A stretch of 64,000 nt of DNA from Cynocephalus volans. Taxonomy: Eukaryota > Chordata > Mammalia > Dermoptera > Cynocephalidae. The notes beneath the pieces were generated by a model, which saw nothing but the letters and a program-made list of their open reading frames with translations, did not search any database and was not told where the DNA came from. A program made the position numbers and the translations under genes. Positions 46,236 through 62,115 of this stretch are shown piece by piece. Location: positions 46,487,427 through 46,551,426 of the forward strand of contig NC_084472.1 in the NCBI RefSeq assembly GCF_027409185.1. The letters run 5' to 3'. Position 1 is the first letter of the stretch. The number at the start of each line of letters is the position of its first letter.

Positions 46236-46849
46236 CTGGGATGAACTAAGAAGCTGGTGAGGCATTGGAGTGAGAACAACAGAAGCCACCAGGTCTGGGG
46301 ACTCAGGAGATGGAGGAGGAGATCCTCTCCCTGGCTTGGGCCTTAAAATCCCCTGCTGTACTCTTTTTCCTCCATTTGTGCCATCTTTCCTGGTGAAATA
46401 GAATGTTATCTAAGCACAGAGCTTTTGTTCCTCTTCTACTTGTGTTCAGAAGCAACTGTGGCTATGAAGCCCGTGAAGACCCCACACCCACGCAACAAAT
46501 CACGAGAACGTGGTGTCCAGAAGCCCAAGGAAAATCGTCACCCATGGCGAACCTAGACAGTTCCTCTCATGACGCAGCTTCAGCTTTGCAGACTGTGAGA
46601 GCATGATGCGTTCTTAAAGAGCTAGTCCCCACCTGCCTCAAACTAAAGTCATAACACCAGGAAGTATGTGATATATGTGGTAAACATCTTCCTGTGCACT
46701 GATTTTACTTTTGAAAGTACGTGCAGGGAGTTACGTAATTTCAGACAGTTTAATATCAAATACAGATGTGTTTCGGAAACTGCACATTGTTCATTGATTA
46801 ATATTAAATACAAGCCATCAAAGAAATTTCAGGTTTGCAGGCTAAAGCA
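46236..46849. other. Non-coding, nothing recognised
   Basis: No feature supported. Confidence 0.35.
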
Positions 46850-46990
46850 GTAGCATAACCCTGGTTTTGGAGAGTTGAATACCCCCACTCCCACACCCAA
46901 CTGAGTCAGGATCCCTGAGGGTGGGGTTCAGCATCAGCACATCTAAAAGGCTCCTGGGTGACTCTCATGTTCACTTAGGACTAAGCAGCA
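46850..46990. repeat. MER5-like hAT fragment
   Basis: Segments 'tgagggtggggttcagcatc' and 'ctaaaaggctcctgggtgac' match the 3' half of a MER5-type element. Confidence 0.5.
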
Positions 46991-47855
46991 CTGGCTCAAG
47001 GGTGTGTTTGCCCTTGAAACTCAGATAGGAGGTGGACAGGTCTGGAGCACATTCCCTCAGCATTGGTTTCTGGTCCCTTTGTAGATGAGATAAAGTGATT
47101 TCTTCAAGATCTGAGTGATATAGTGACAAATACATTGGGGAACTTTGCTCAATCAAACCAGTGTTAACATCAAAGCCCTCCAAAAGTCCACTGGGGTTAG
47201 CTCCAAATGGTCTTAGCCCTGCCTTCAGTGTACATTAAGAGCTGGATACAGATCGGGCAAAGAGAACCAATGACTCATACATGGGTATCTTTTTCCATCT
47301 TTGGATAATGGGGGAGTAAACTAAGGATGCCCCTCTAAGCCCTTTGAGGACTTAGCCAGAGGAGTCTCTCAAAGCCCTGTGAGACAGCATTCCCCCAACC
47401 CTTCTGAGGCCTGGAGGTGATGGTTCTGAAGCCCACTGGTTCCTTCCTGGAACCAGGGTCAAATGGGAAAACCCCAGAAATATGAGACTTCCTAGAAAGG
47501 TGGACATGTCTGAAGTTTTCAAATAAAATCTTATTTGGCACCTAAAAAATGTATTCTTAGTCAGCTTAGTTCCTCATTGGTTCACAAAAAACAGTCTTTC
47601 ACCAAATAGATTCTGAGGCAACTTGATGGGGCTGCCAGGAATGGACAGTCTGTCCTAGAGGTGGAAAGTGCCTCTGATGAAGGCCTGGTTAGCTGTCCAG
47701 CAAGTCCGCAGGGCACAGTGCTCTGCCAGCCTGCTAGGAGAGATCTCGAGTACCTGGGAAGTGCAAGGGACAGCTTCTTAAAGGGGGCCTCAGGCTAAGG
47801 AATACTGATGGTAGTGTCTCATTTATAAGGTAAACTGCTCAAGTGCAAGGAAGCA
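46991..47855. other. Non-coding, nothing recognised
   Basis: No feature supported. Confidence 0.35.
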
Positions 47856-48070
47856 GAATAAAAGCAGGGATGAAGACTGTGAGCTTCAGAAGCCCACCTA
47901 TCTGGGCTGAATGCCAGTTCTGTCCCTCTGTGTGACCTTAGGCAAGTTCATTCATCTCTGAGATGGTCTTTTCACCTATTAGAGGGGGTGCTACTTCCCT
48001 CACAGAGTTTAAGGATCAAACACAACTACATATAAAACACGTAGTAGTATGTTTAACTCAAGTACTCAAA
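47856..48070 (+). repeat. MIR SINE fragment
   Basis: Reads 'tgtgtgaccttaggcaagttc' then 'catctctgagatggtc' and 'cctcacagagtttaaggatc', the MIR order. Confidence 0.7.
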
Positions 48071-48189
48071 AATGGTGGTTATTTTAGCCACTTAAAAACA
48101 TTTTTCTGTCACTTGCCCTAGTACCTAGGACTTGCTCAAGTTGATTGGCTAAATGAGAGCTTGGCTTTCTATTTAACTCAAGAAGTAGT

Positions 48190-48379
48190 TTTTAAACCAG
48201 GGAGATTTCCCCCCCACCAGGGTACAACTGGCAATGTCAGAAGCCATTTTTGATTGTCCAAACCGGGCACAGTGGGTGGAAGCCAGGGATGCTGGTAAAC
48301 ATCCTACAAGCACAGGATGGTCTGTCTCCCGACCCCACCCCTCACATTATCCAGCTCAAAGTGTCAGCGTGAACCCTTG
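48190..48379 (+). mobile_element. MER20-like hAT fragment
   Basis: Reads 'caactggcaatgtcagaagcc', 'gccagggatgctggtaaacat', 'cctacaagcacaggatgg' and 'attatccagctcaaagtgtca', the order of a short hAT element. Confidence 0.7.
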
Positions 48380-49240
48380 ATCTAAAGGGGGAAGCTTTAG
48401 ACCAGATGAGGGGAGGGAGGCAGCAAATAGGCTTACAAGTGTGGGACCTGGTAGCAATTGAAAAATCTCGCAACCATCCCTGGAAAAGGAACCCTCTTCT
48501 CAACTGGGACACTTTCAGCAGCTATAACTCAAGGGTAAGTTGAAGACATTGGATTCAGAATTAAGACTCAAAGGCCATTGGACTGATTTAAATAGATTTT
48601 TGGTAAGATGTGAAAAAGCTATAGAAATTGAGGTCTAGAAAGAAAAAACAGAAAAATTAAAAAAAATAATTAACAGAAAAAGAAGTTGGAGGGTCAGAAT
48701 GAAAAAGCAGTTAGAGGTCGAAATGTGGTCCAAGAAAAAAAAGGGATCATGTAGTGATAAAATATATGAGATGTGTCCCCCATCCTTGACATTTGTTCTA
48801 GAATAAGGCAAACTGCATACTAAGAGACTATAGACACCAAGTAAGTGAAAGTTTGCATAATTCTGGAAAAAGACCAATCCCTTGGAAAGTCATCAAAGTT
48901 ATCTGGCTGGGGCATTACCTGCTTGTGCTCTGGCCTCAAAGATGACATAACTAAAATTCCTGAGTCCATCAGTTTCAGAAGACTTTGACATTTTATTTGC
49001 TTGGCAGGGAACTTTAGTGTGCAGTGTGAGTCCACAAATCGTTTCTGAAACAAGAATTTGTGCCATAATCTATCCCAAACCCTTCACAGTCATGACAGTC
49101 TGAGAATACAAATTAATCTTAACACATGCTACTGAAATCTTTTGATGGGCATGCCCAGGAATTAGAGAACCACTGAGTGAAATGAAAAATGCTCACAGTT
49201 GTAAGCAACTAACAAGATATTTTCCTTGGAATGTTCTAAA
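48380..49240. other. Non-coding, nothing recognised
   Basis: No feature supported. Confidence 0.35.
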
Positions 49241-49385
49241 AATGCCTTTAAACTTGAGGATTTTTATTTTTACTTTAAACCAGTTACTTAAATTCTTAAG
49301 TCTCAGCTTTATTCTTTGCAAAATGGAGATAATAGTCCTTACACCCCAGGGATGTGGTGAAGATTAAATAAGATTATGCACCTGA
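49241..49385 (+). repeat. MIR SINE fragment
   Basis: Reads 'ttctttgcaaaatggagata' then 'agggatgtggtgaagattaa'. Confidence 0.55.
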
Positions 49386-50995
49386 GTTCATTTTGTACTA
49401 ACTGGGTCACACAACTAAAGGTAGTGCTCTAAAACCCAAAAGGCTTTTTACTTTACTTTGCTCTTCAGGAGAATTTCAGCATTTTTCAGGGTCATGCTGG
49501 GTTTTTGAAAGAACCAGAACAAGAGGAATCCTGCCCAGGAAAGCATCTCTAGGTCTTAGTTTCTTGAGTTTCATGCAGCCCTCAGAAATGTTTCATTATT
49601 TTACAGACAAGGAAAATGATATTCAAAGTATACAATCTGCAAAATATGGAGTTAGATTCTCTCTAAAGAAGCCAGAGAATAAGGGAACTTGAATTGAAAT
49701 AAAAGTCAAAAGCTGGAGAATAAAATGAAATCCTACAACTGCTGTGCCCTGGAAGCTTTTGTAGGCCTAGCCCAGGAGGAGTTTCCCAGGCTAAAAGACC
49801 AAAATTTGGAAAGCATGGGAAATGATTGAAAAATCTGATGTCCTCTAAAAGGTGACACGCTCAATGCCCTTCAATGATCTACTTGAATTTAAAGACCTCA
49901 GAGATATGTGGGGTCCAATTGATTCCATCTTCTACCCGGAAAGGGGTTGTACCTAAGGGTGGTCGTGGTGGTGGTGGAAGGGATGGCAGAAAGATGCTAT
50001 TCCTGGGAACAGTTGAAAAGATGTGGTCAAGATTTGAAGTGAGGTCACTTAAAAGGTGGAGAAAATGGAATAGAAACATCATGAAAAGCTTGCCTACTAG
50101 TAAAGAAAGTAAAAGGGACCATTTCTGTCATCCTTGACCACAAACACAATCTTTGACATGAGGATGTGTTTTCCAAAAAGCACTAGGAATACCTGCTCAT
50201 TAGGAAGACAAAACACAAAATTTGACCCTGACCCAAAAGTTCTCTCCACAAGCCTCTAGTCATAGAATAAGATCTCCTTACTGGATTACATGCAGTTCAA
50301 GAAAGGCCACTGAGAACAGTCCAGGAAAAGCACATTTTTGGAGTTTGCTTTCTCAAATTTAAATGAGATGGCAGCCCTCAGAATATGAACTCTGAGAACC
50401 TTTATCCATCGCTGAAAAGACAAACCAGAGATCTGTCTAGTCTCTAGATAACTGGAACTTCTAGAATAAAAAAGAAACATCCTAGGCAATGCCATTGGGC
50501 GACTTTACAAATGTTCCCAAGAAAAAATTCAGTAAAGTACAGAATAGAAAAGTTGCTACTTAATCCAAACACAATCAAGAGCCTAGATACACATACAAAA
50601 GTCCTTAATTTAGGTAGTTTAGACTGTTTTTTTTTTAAAAAGTAGCTTTAAAAGCTTTCAGACACCCACACATTTTCACACATACACAATTCTTTGCAAG
50701 TTCTTGTAATCTCCACCAATGTGGAAGTAATGAACAAGACTATCCAGTTTTTCTCTGTGGTTTTAAATGGTCTTACATTCAGAAAATTTTATTTCATGAA
50801 CGATACTAACAATTTCTTGATAATACTAGGTGTGGGTATTTCTTATTAACTCTATTATCATATTATCTTAATTGTCACCTAATAATAAACCTCAGACGTT
50901 AAATCTAGGTAATTTACAAATGTTTAGCATTTGCTAAATCCACAAGTTATCAAGTATTCCCTCAATCCTTTTCGAAATCTTAGCTCTCTAGTTTT
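49386..50995. other. Non-coding, AT-rich
   Basis: No repeat or exon is recognised. Confidence 0.35.
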
Positions 50996-51079
50996 TTTTT
51001 TTTGACTGGTAAGGGGATTGCAACCCTCCACACGGCTCTGGGAGCGCCGCACTCTCCCGAGTGAGCCACATGGCTGGCC
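50996..51079 (-). mobile_element. t-SINE, internally deleted, minus strand
   Basis: A T-run, then the complement of the SINE 3' end ('actggtaaggggattgcaacc'), then directly the complement of its 5' end ('actctcccgagtgagccaca'). Its centre is missing. A 17-base perfect duplication cttagctctctagtttt at 50979-50995 and 51080-51096 proves insertion as a unit and hence deletion before or after landing. Confidence 0.92.
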
Positions 51080-51096
51080 CTTAGCTCTCTAGTTTT

Positions 51097-54018
<2,922 letters not shown>

Positions 54019-54129
54019 TACTGCAAGAGCAAGTTCAGGTAGCTGGTTGGGCAGTGGGGAAAACTTAGAAAATACTCAATTCTGTCAAGCAGCTATTTTC
54101 CAGTCTAAACTGCTAATGATAATAATTAT

Positions 54130-54181
54130 ATGAAAAACACCAAGGAGAACACATTCAAGTTAATGGAAACAAGTCTTTATT
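54130..54181 (-). terminator. MEX3C: MEX3C poly(A) signal and downstream element
   Basis: AATAAA on the minus strand at 54181-54176 lies in 'acttaataaagacttg'. A GU-rich segment, 'tgtgttctccttggtgtttt', follows about 25-45 bases on. Together they predict cleavage near 54150-54165. Confidence 0.8.
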
Positions 54182-55940
54182 AAGTAACTTTTAATATCAG
54201 AAAAATAAAACTCTTATAATTCTCTTTACAGCAAATATATAATATCAGTGCTTTGGCCATCTTAAGTTAAAGGCCTTTTATCATAAAATATATGGTTTTA
54301 AACTTTACTCAAATTGAATTTATAATCCCTATGACTTCCCTACATATACATAACAAAAGAGTGTAGTAAAATTAGCAAATACTAAACTATATTGATAATT
54401 TATCATTCTTAGTTTGTGGTTTTTAGAAACAGTACACGCACCTAATATATGTCGATTCCTTGGCTTATTAGTTGCAGTGTACAATGCAACAAAATACAAA
54501 ATACATGCTTGGTGAACATTCGTTTTTATCTACAAGACGGCAGCTAGAGATTAGGTTTCAATACTGACATTTAACTATTCTACAAGCAATTAGCATTACA
54601 TCTTAATATGCCATCAAGGCAACTTCTTTTTATACTGAAAAAATGAAAATAAAAACCGTTATTTGTAAACTTTTATACGAAATGTAACTCTTCAAGTGGA
54701 AATAAAAAATAAAATTTGTCTATTTACTATTGAATACACATAGGATTTCAATTTTTGTTATACTGAGAAAAAAAGTTCTTTTGTGTTGGGAAAATAACAT
54801 TTCAAAAAATAATTAGTAGAAAAACCCACCTGTATAATGTTTTGTCCTTTCAATGCCAGCATAAATTTGGGAATATACTGAGGATGAAGTTACAGACATC
54901 CACAGGTGAAATGTACAAGTGTATTTAAATCTTTCCTTATGATTGGAAAAAGTTCTGAAATGAAGTAAACTGATTGGAGGTTGTCACAGCTGCTTTCGTG
55001 AATTATGCCAAGGGCATTATTATCCCTTTCTCCCCCCCCACTCCCCTAAATTACTAAAAAATAAAAATATATTTATAATGTGCAAGACAAATATGGATTG
55101 AACATAAAATGTTTCACATTTTGATCTATAGTCTAAAAATTAATAGCTTGATCAGACTAATGAATGGAATGTTCGCATCCTCAATTATTAGCCAATACAG
55201 AAGCATCCCAAAGCCCTTCCTGAAATGGGAAAACCCAGGTGGCCATTTCCACATTCACCAAGGGAGGCAATGGGTAGGAATTCACAATTGCATTCCTGAT
55301 CCACTCATACCAGTCTTGAGCATTCTGGGCGAGATGAAGGTCAATGTAGCAGTTTTTGTCCCAAATTATAACCAGTGATCTAGTAAACTGCCATCAGCCC
55401 TACTATTACCAATGAATAATCACAATGCATTAAAAAGTTACTTGCAATCCTGCAGAATTAGGCATAAGTTGTTGTAAAATAAAAAACAAACCTGTTTTGT
55501 CAAAACTGGCAGTGTAAAGAAGGCAGCACTGGAAGTGTCTGAATCATCTGTAATGCCAAGTACCCTCCATAAACTCTTAATGTGGTTAGGCTTTGGGACT
55601 CATCATTTTGAAATCTTAGACATATACACTTTCTCATAGGCTCACACAACCTATGATTATCTTCACTCAGCCAAGTTGAAGTTCAGCTTTAACAATACAA
55701 ACTATGTCTCTGGGTCTACAGGATAGTATTAATAATTCAAACCAAACTAATAGACAAGAGACCACTTAGGTTTAGTGTTACCATAGCAGCCTTTTATAAG
55801 TTTACTAACAACTTTAGCCTAATCCCAATAAAGCCTGATAACAGTCATAAGAATTCATTAGGAAATTTACTGGGGGTACCATTATACCCATGCCTTTACG
55901 AGTCCATATAGAGATATAGTATTTATGTATATATATATAG
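54155..55940 (-). other. MEX3C: MEX3C 3'UTR
   Basis: This AT-rich stretch follows the MEX3C stop codon at 55941-55943 and runs to the predicted cleavage site. It contains no recognisable interspersed repeat, unlike most of the window, which fits a constrained 3'UTR. Its length of about 1.8 kb is an inference from the first strong poly(A) signal. Confidence 0.75.
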
Positions 55941-57166
55941 TTAAGAGTGAATTTGGATCGCCTGAGTAACAGCTGTCTGGCAAACTGGACATGATGGCGT
56001 TCTCTTTTCACAGATCTTGTTGGCACATTCCATGCAGAAAAGGTTGTGGCCACATGGAACTAGGGCAGCAATAACTTCATTCTCAAAGCAAATCACACAG
56101 TCGTGCTTTCGTCTTGATTCTGGAGGTGAGCTAGAGGTGGAACCACCATTGGAAGAGGAGTAACTATTGGTACCATTAGAAAAAGCAGGGATGTATATTG
56201 GAAGGCCAACATGGTTGCCTGTACTAGGTGGGTCGCTCCTAACCCTCCGAGCAAGTGGGTGTTCTATGCTCTCGGGAAAGGTAGGAGACAGACGAGGAGT
56301 AGATGGCTGACTTCCTCTACGCTGAGTCTTCATGTTACCAGAAGGATCACTCCCAAAGCCAGAGAGTGGGTTAACTGGTTCAAACGGAGTCCAGATAGTT
56401 TGAGCAGATGTTGGTAAAGAGTCAAAGGCAGGAGAGTCAACTGCAAGATCTTCTGAGCCTACAGATGGTAGTGTGTCTCCAAACCAAAAGTTTCCTGTGC
56501 TAAATGGGCTTGTTGGACTAAAGTCGGCCAGCCTATTGCTTCCAAAGTAGGAATCTGTGGAACCACTTCCTAGAGAACTGGAACTATCATTTCGATAATT
56601 GGATATCATTCTTGCACGGCTAGGAGGAACTGGATTGGAGGAGAGCCATGCAGAGCTGAGAGTGCCACCTTCAAAGCTTACATCGGTACCATTGTAATGG
56701 AAATCGTTCTCTTCATTGAGCTCTATATAGTTTCCTGTACGCATGGCAATATGCATTTCTATTTCTTCCCGTGCTCGGTCAACATTTTCGGGCATCCCTG
56801 TCACTTCAAAGACGGGCTCCTTATCTCTGCTCGGAGTTACTATGTATGTGTGGGTCTGCTGCTGAATTCTTTTAATAGTTGCTCCTTTGGGTCCAACCAC
56901 TAATCCTACCACACGGTAGGGGACTCTGACTTGGACAGTGGTTTGACCAGGCAGATTAGGACTACATGACAACCCTCCCAGGGCAGGGCCATTTTTGTTG
57001 CGAGATGCACGAATCATGGAGAAGTGCTCTGCAGCTGACAGGATTTCTCTTTTGGCCATGGCAACATCTTCTTTCCGTCCAGTGACAACAAAAATGGGCT
57101 CTTCACCACGAACAGGTGTCTTGATATATGTGTTTGTCTTGGCTCTCAGTGCTTTAATTTTACAAC
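55941..57166 (-). CDS. MEX3C: MEX3C terminal exon: KH1 end, KH2, linker, RING
   Basis: MEX3C is an RNA-binding E3 ubiquitin ligase: two KH domains bind mRNA 3'UTR elements and the C-terminal RING recruits E2. Family roles reported include HLA-A mRNA decay and RIG-I ubiquitination. The exon opens after a good acceptor (ttctttctaacag, AG at 57167-57168) and splits a Gly codon. It encodes the end of KH1 ([16 protein letters not shown]), all of KH2 at about 56742-56942 with GxxG as GPKG, a Ser/Pro-rich linker, and the RING at 55944-56108 with C-x2-C (CVIC), CGH, C-x2-C (CMEC) and CPVC. The frame is open for 407 codons and ends AIQIHS, then stop. The C-terminus distinguishes it from MEX3A, B and D. 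The first in-frame ATG in this exon (57059) is internal; the true start is in exon 1, beyond the window. Confidence 0.96.
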
Positions 57167-57649
57167 CTGTTAGAAAGAAAACACTTCATAAGAATCAACA
57201 TCTACTTCAATGACATTTATAAAAACAAATCACAGAAAGCTATTTTCAAGCTAAACATCTGTATAGAAACAGTTTTTATCTTATTTTATTTTTCTTAGTT
57301 TTAGAATTTATTCTTTTCCATAAAAACTTACCACTATATGATAAAATCTTCCTAATTCCACTAATATTCTCAGATCTAGAGGTATACTTGTCTGGTGGCC
57401 TTTCATTTGGGAAAAGATGGTACCTTTACTTGGAGGTCTTAAATTCAGAAGTCTGATTTACTGTTTTCTTCCTCTTGCTATTAATCTTTGCAAGTAATGC
57501 ATAAAGTAGTCCACATAGGTAAGCTATACCATGAGTGGGTTTGATTTTCAGAACATTAATTAACTACGTTGCAGGGTGTTGGTGGCAAAGGGAAACAGTA
57601 ATGTACAGGTGAGACATATAATACCTATTGTCTCAATCTACACAATAAC

Positions 57650-57800
57650 TTTAAGAACCAGACAGATTATTACTCTCCTTCTATTGCTAAGTAAACTGAA
57701 GCCCAGAAAAACTGTACAACTTGCCAAAGTTTACACAGTTAGTAAGTGGCAGACCCAAAGTTAAGCCTAGTCTGACTTCAAAATCTATTGTCTTTTCGCT
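57650..57800 (-). repeat. MIR SINE, minus strand
   Basis: The plus strand shows 'acttgccaaagtttacacag' then 'ttagtaagtggcagaccc' and 'cctagtctgacttc', the complement of the MIR core. Confidence 0.75.
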
Positions 57801-58839
57801 AGTCCAAGAACTTCAATTTTTATGCAATTGTACGACAGAAGTTCTTAAACTGACTTCCACTTAATGATCTTAACATTTTAACTTAAAATTCCTCTTTCTT
57901 CTGTAAAACTCAATTGATGATAACAACAAACTGAACGCTCACATCTGGTAGGTCATCTCACTTCTGCTCCCACCAGTTGAACTGTAGGCTCATTAAGAGT
58001 CAGCTGTGTTTATTCCCATCTTGTCTACGCTAGCTGTACTCATACTAGTAACTAAACTGTTACATAAACCAGTGCCAAAAAAAAAAAAAAAAAAATTGTG
58101 TTTCTATGAAAATTAAGTTGAATAGTTTTGAAAATTGCAATAAAGATAAGTACCTTAAAGAAAAAAAAAATCTGCTGTTGAATTATATGCATGGATGAGA
58201 CAACTATAAAAGCCTGGAATAAAAAAAGTAATACAGAATGATTTTGTGCTCACTGTAAAGTTCTTGCTCAATTTAAAAAAAACAGGTAATGAAGATTGTA
58301 TGGAATATGGGCGCTGGATATGGTTTTATTAAAGAAGGACTACTCTCAAATAAAAGGTTTTAGCCCCAAATCCTAAATATATTTAAGCAAAATAAAACAT
58401 CTTAGATACATATGCATAACTTTTTATAATTCCCTTCTTTAACCAACTTTTTTCCAGTAATACTCAATTACCAGTGCCAACTATGCAAGATTACAGGGCT
58501 TCAAACTGTAACCTAAAATGTCAAATATACAACTAAGGCATAAAACTGAAGCTATACAAGTACTTTTCAAAGATCTTAACATGAAGTTTTCCACAATAGA
58601 TTTGTTCTCATAAACATATCATGCTATTCCTAGTTCCTCAAAATAAAGAAGCTAAGTGCTATAGATGATATGTGTCACAACTTGGGAGGTCTTGCTCTTA
58701 AACTTCCCTTCCTTTTTTTGTCTCCAGTAAATTAATAATGTGCAAAAACTAAGACTTCATGTATACATACATCATTGCTAACCTGCATAAATGTAATATC
58801 CCCCTGCCCCCACCACCCCAAATAAGTCTATTTGCCTCC

Positions 58840-59260
58840 AGTTTTGCCTTGCTCCAATCTACTCTCTATATTCACTTTGGCCAGATGATGCTTTCTAAAT
58901 AGAGCACAGGCCACGTGATCACTTTTTTGCATAAAGTGCTTTACTGGCTCCCTTTTTATCATAAGGATAAAGTCCATACAAAGCCCCTCTTTACCTAGTA
59001 CCTGATTGCTTCTAGCTTCATCTCTTACTACTCTCCTTTCCCCCTTTCTCACTCCTTAAACTCTTGCTGCATGCTTCAGGCATATTAAAATCCTATGTAT
59101 TTCTATGCTGTCTTGCTTCCACAACTAGATGCTCCTTTGTCCTTGCCTCTTTACTCCCAGCTCTGCTTGCTTAACTCCTGCTAGCCCTTCAGAGGTTTTA
59201 GTTTAGAGTCTAATATTCTAAGAAGCTTCCTTACCTCCAGGACTGGTTTGTGTGCCCTTC
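58840..59260. mobile_element. L2 LINE fragment
   Basis: Segments 'tactggctccctttttatc', 'aggataaagtccatacaaag', 'cttcatctcttactactctcc' and 'ctccttaaactcttgctgcatg' follow the well-known L2 order. Old and diverged; strand not asserted. Confidence 0.7.
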
Positions 59261-61194
59261 CAAAGCATTTCCAAAGCACTGGGTGGTTGACTATAATATA
59301 AATATATACATGGGGTGACTATGCAACATTTGTTGAAAGATTTTCTATATGAAGAACACCAGGCCATTCTTATGCATATTGCTTTGGATCTAAACTTTTT
59401 TGCCTAGCTTTCAAGACTCATGTTCTGGACCCATATTGCTAAACTAACCTTGTTGAAGGGAGTTGATTTTGCTAACTTCAATTATAGGACACTCAAAACA
59501 ACTGTGGAACTCATAAGGAAATGGCTGGTTTCTTCCTACTGGATCCCAGGGAACATATCATGAAAACACTTTGAATGAAGTTCTCCAAAAATTGAGAATT
59601 AAAATGAGTAAAAGCACCACTGAGTGTGACCTAAAGATGGTGTCTCCCTTCCCCAAAGAGCTTTCCCAGATGTCTAATTTTTCCTTGATTTTATTACACT
59701 TTCAAATATCTCAATGCTGGCTACAGAGCTAGTTTAAGAAAAGGGGAACTTGGAGACTGAGCTACCAGTTATGAAAATAAGAATCATAATACATCAAGGT
59801 TAGGAAGAAGTACTGCAACTTTAAGGCTATATTTTTGAGATGACTGGTGGGGGTGGGTTGGCAGTGCTGGGGGTGGAGGGAAGGGCTAAAGGCAAAACAG
59901 AAAGAAAAACACTTAGTGTAGGAACTAGACGAGGTAAGGGCCAGGGGAGGGGATGGATTGGGGGAAACTATGAATGAGTTTCTACAATGAGTCAAATTTA
60001 TGCTACTGTAAAACATGAGAATTTTTATTATGCTATAAGTTTACATCTACAATTACAGGAAGATTAAATTGGTAGTGAACCTTCTGAGTTTAGGAAAATG
60101 CTACGCTTTTGCTCCACAATGGAAAATGAATGAAAAGACCAGAGCAACAAAACTTCTGTATCTACTTATTCATACAGGATAAATGTCCAGAGACTCCCTC
60201 ATTCAGCACAGTAGGTGTTGCGTGGGGCTGAGAATTGAGATCATTTTCCATTGGCCAATATGTGACTGATGGAGAGATGCCTAAGAAATTCTGAAACGGG
60301 TGTGTGAACACACAACTGGTCATACTCTACACTCAGGGGAGTTACTGTTATTATTTGGATACGTAACTTACAATGGGCTACTACTTAGCAAGAAGGCAGT
60401 CTGCTAGAACCATATTCCTAATAACAGACAATTGTGATCATCCTGCAGAAAAACACTGAACCATTTCTATTTCTATTAAGGACAAAGAGAGAATTAACCT
60501 AAGAGTATCAGTCTGGCCCCTTTCAACTTTTTCTATATTGACCCTTAGAAAACTAAATTAAGAAATTCCTCCAAATAAATACTTCTGAGACTATCAGCAA
60601 CTTTCAGTCCTACCAGTAGGTATATTATTATAAGAAGGAAATACGCTTAAAGGTCCACAGAACACTATCTGGCCTATATGGTTGGTTCTCATAAATAGGT
60701 GCTCAATACATGGCTCATTGAATAGAGAAAAGAAGGATGTTTTGAGTTTAGACCACTTCTAAGATGCAAGATATGCCTATTCTACCCAAAAAGGTCTTGT
60801 GCTTATTAGGTTTTGCACATCAGGGGAAAGAGGTAACAGGAAGACAGCAAAGCCAACCCCTTTTAAACCACTGTAAATTAAAATAGAGGAATATATTTCT
60901 TCCCCTTCCTAAATTTTATGACAGTTTTAACACAGTACCCTAAACTTGGATTAGACCTACAAGATACCTTACCAATCATAACATTGTTTCCTTAGGAAAA
61001 TATATATTAGGAGTCCCAAACAATTAACATGATTTCTAGAATATGAATACATCCTAAAGTTGGGGACCACTTGAATGGGTAGAGTTTTTAAAACGTGATA
61101 CAAACTAAAGGAGAAAAAACATAATTTTGCAGGTGGGGAGGTAAAATGCTTTTTGGTGTATTTTAGATTAGGTTTCCACTTGAATATTCAAAGA

Positions 61195-62115
61195 CATTTT
61201 TAAAAATCATGGAAGAGGGCCGAGCCCGTGGCGCACTGGGGAGAGTGCGGCGCTGGGAGCGCGGCCACGCTCCCGCCGCGGGTTCGGATCCTATATAGGA
61301 ATGGCCGGTGTACTCACTGGCTGAGTGCCGGTCACGAAAAAGACAAAAAAAAAAAAAAAAAAAATCATGGAAGACTTTATAATCCCAGAGTGACACAAAA
61401 CTCAGAAGCCATAAAAACACTGGTAAATAAAAAAAAAAAAAAAAAATTGTTGCATGGCAAAAGTCACCAAGAACAAAGCAAAAAAAAAAAAAAAAAAAAA
61501 AAAAGAATACTTGCAACTCATCTCAGAAATGGCTAATTTCCCTCTCTCTTTCACACACATTCCTCCCCTGCAAATCAAAACACCAAAAAACCAGTAGCAA
61601 AACAGGTAAATGAAACAGCTCACAGAAAAGCAAATATGCAAATGGCTCTGAAGATGGAAATTCCCATTTTCATAGGAATTGAGCTATCATTTTCCAACAA
61701 CAAGACTGTCCACTATCAAAAACCTTATAAGAATGCTAGTAAAAGTGGGGGAAAGGACCCTCTTTATTTTAACTGGTGAGAGTATAAACTGTCCTTTCTG
61801 GAGGGCAGTTTGCAATATCTACCAAAATTATAAGTACATATATCCTTGTGCTCTCCTACAATCCTACTAGTAGAGTTATCTAGTAGAAATCCTTACAAAA
61901 TGACCTCTGTATTATATTACTTGTCTGGATTAGTGTGAGGCTAGTACAGCCATACAACGAAAAACCATGCATTCCTAATATTGGTTGACCTAGGGGGACA
62001 GAGTAGGAGGGAGACAGTTTTCTCTGTATACTCTTTATTTTTTATAAATTTTGAGCCATACAAATGCTTCACTTTTTCAAAGAAATATGACTAAATTAGA
62101 AAAGAAAAACTAATA
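61195..62115 (+). mobile_element. Old L1 ORF2 3' fragment (split)
   Basis: Plus-strand L1 ORF2 C-terminal remnants: 'gcatggcaaaagtcaccaagaa', 'acttgcaactcatctcagaaa', 'gtgagagtataaactgtcc' and 'gggcagtttgcaatatctacc'. Two long A-runs (61429-61446 and 61481-61504) make spurious frames. A t-SINE splits it at 61217-61360. Confidence 0.75.
61217..61360 (+). mobile_element. t-SINE, plus strand
   Basis: Reads 'gggccgagcccgtggcgcac', 'gcgctgggagcgcgg', 'gggttcggatcctatatagg', 'aatggccggtgtactcactgg', then 'gtgccggtcacgaaaaagac' and a poly(A) tail. A perfect 14-base duplication aaaatcatggaaga at 61203-61216 and 61361-61374 flanks it. Confidence 0.93.

Noticed and set aside
56211-56903. Plus-strand frames inside the MEX3C exon
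   Set aside because: They are antisense shadows of the coding frame with KH and RING motifs.
61163-61641. Phe-rich and Lys-rich frames
   Set aside because: They come from A-runs in an old L1 and a SINE tail.
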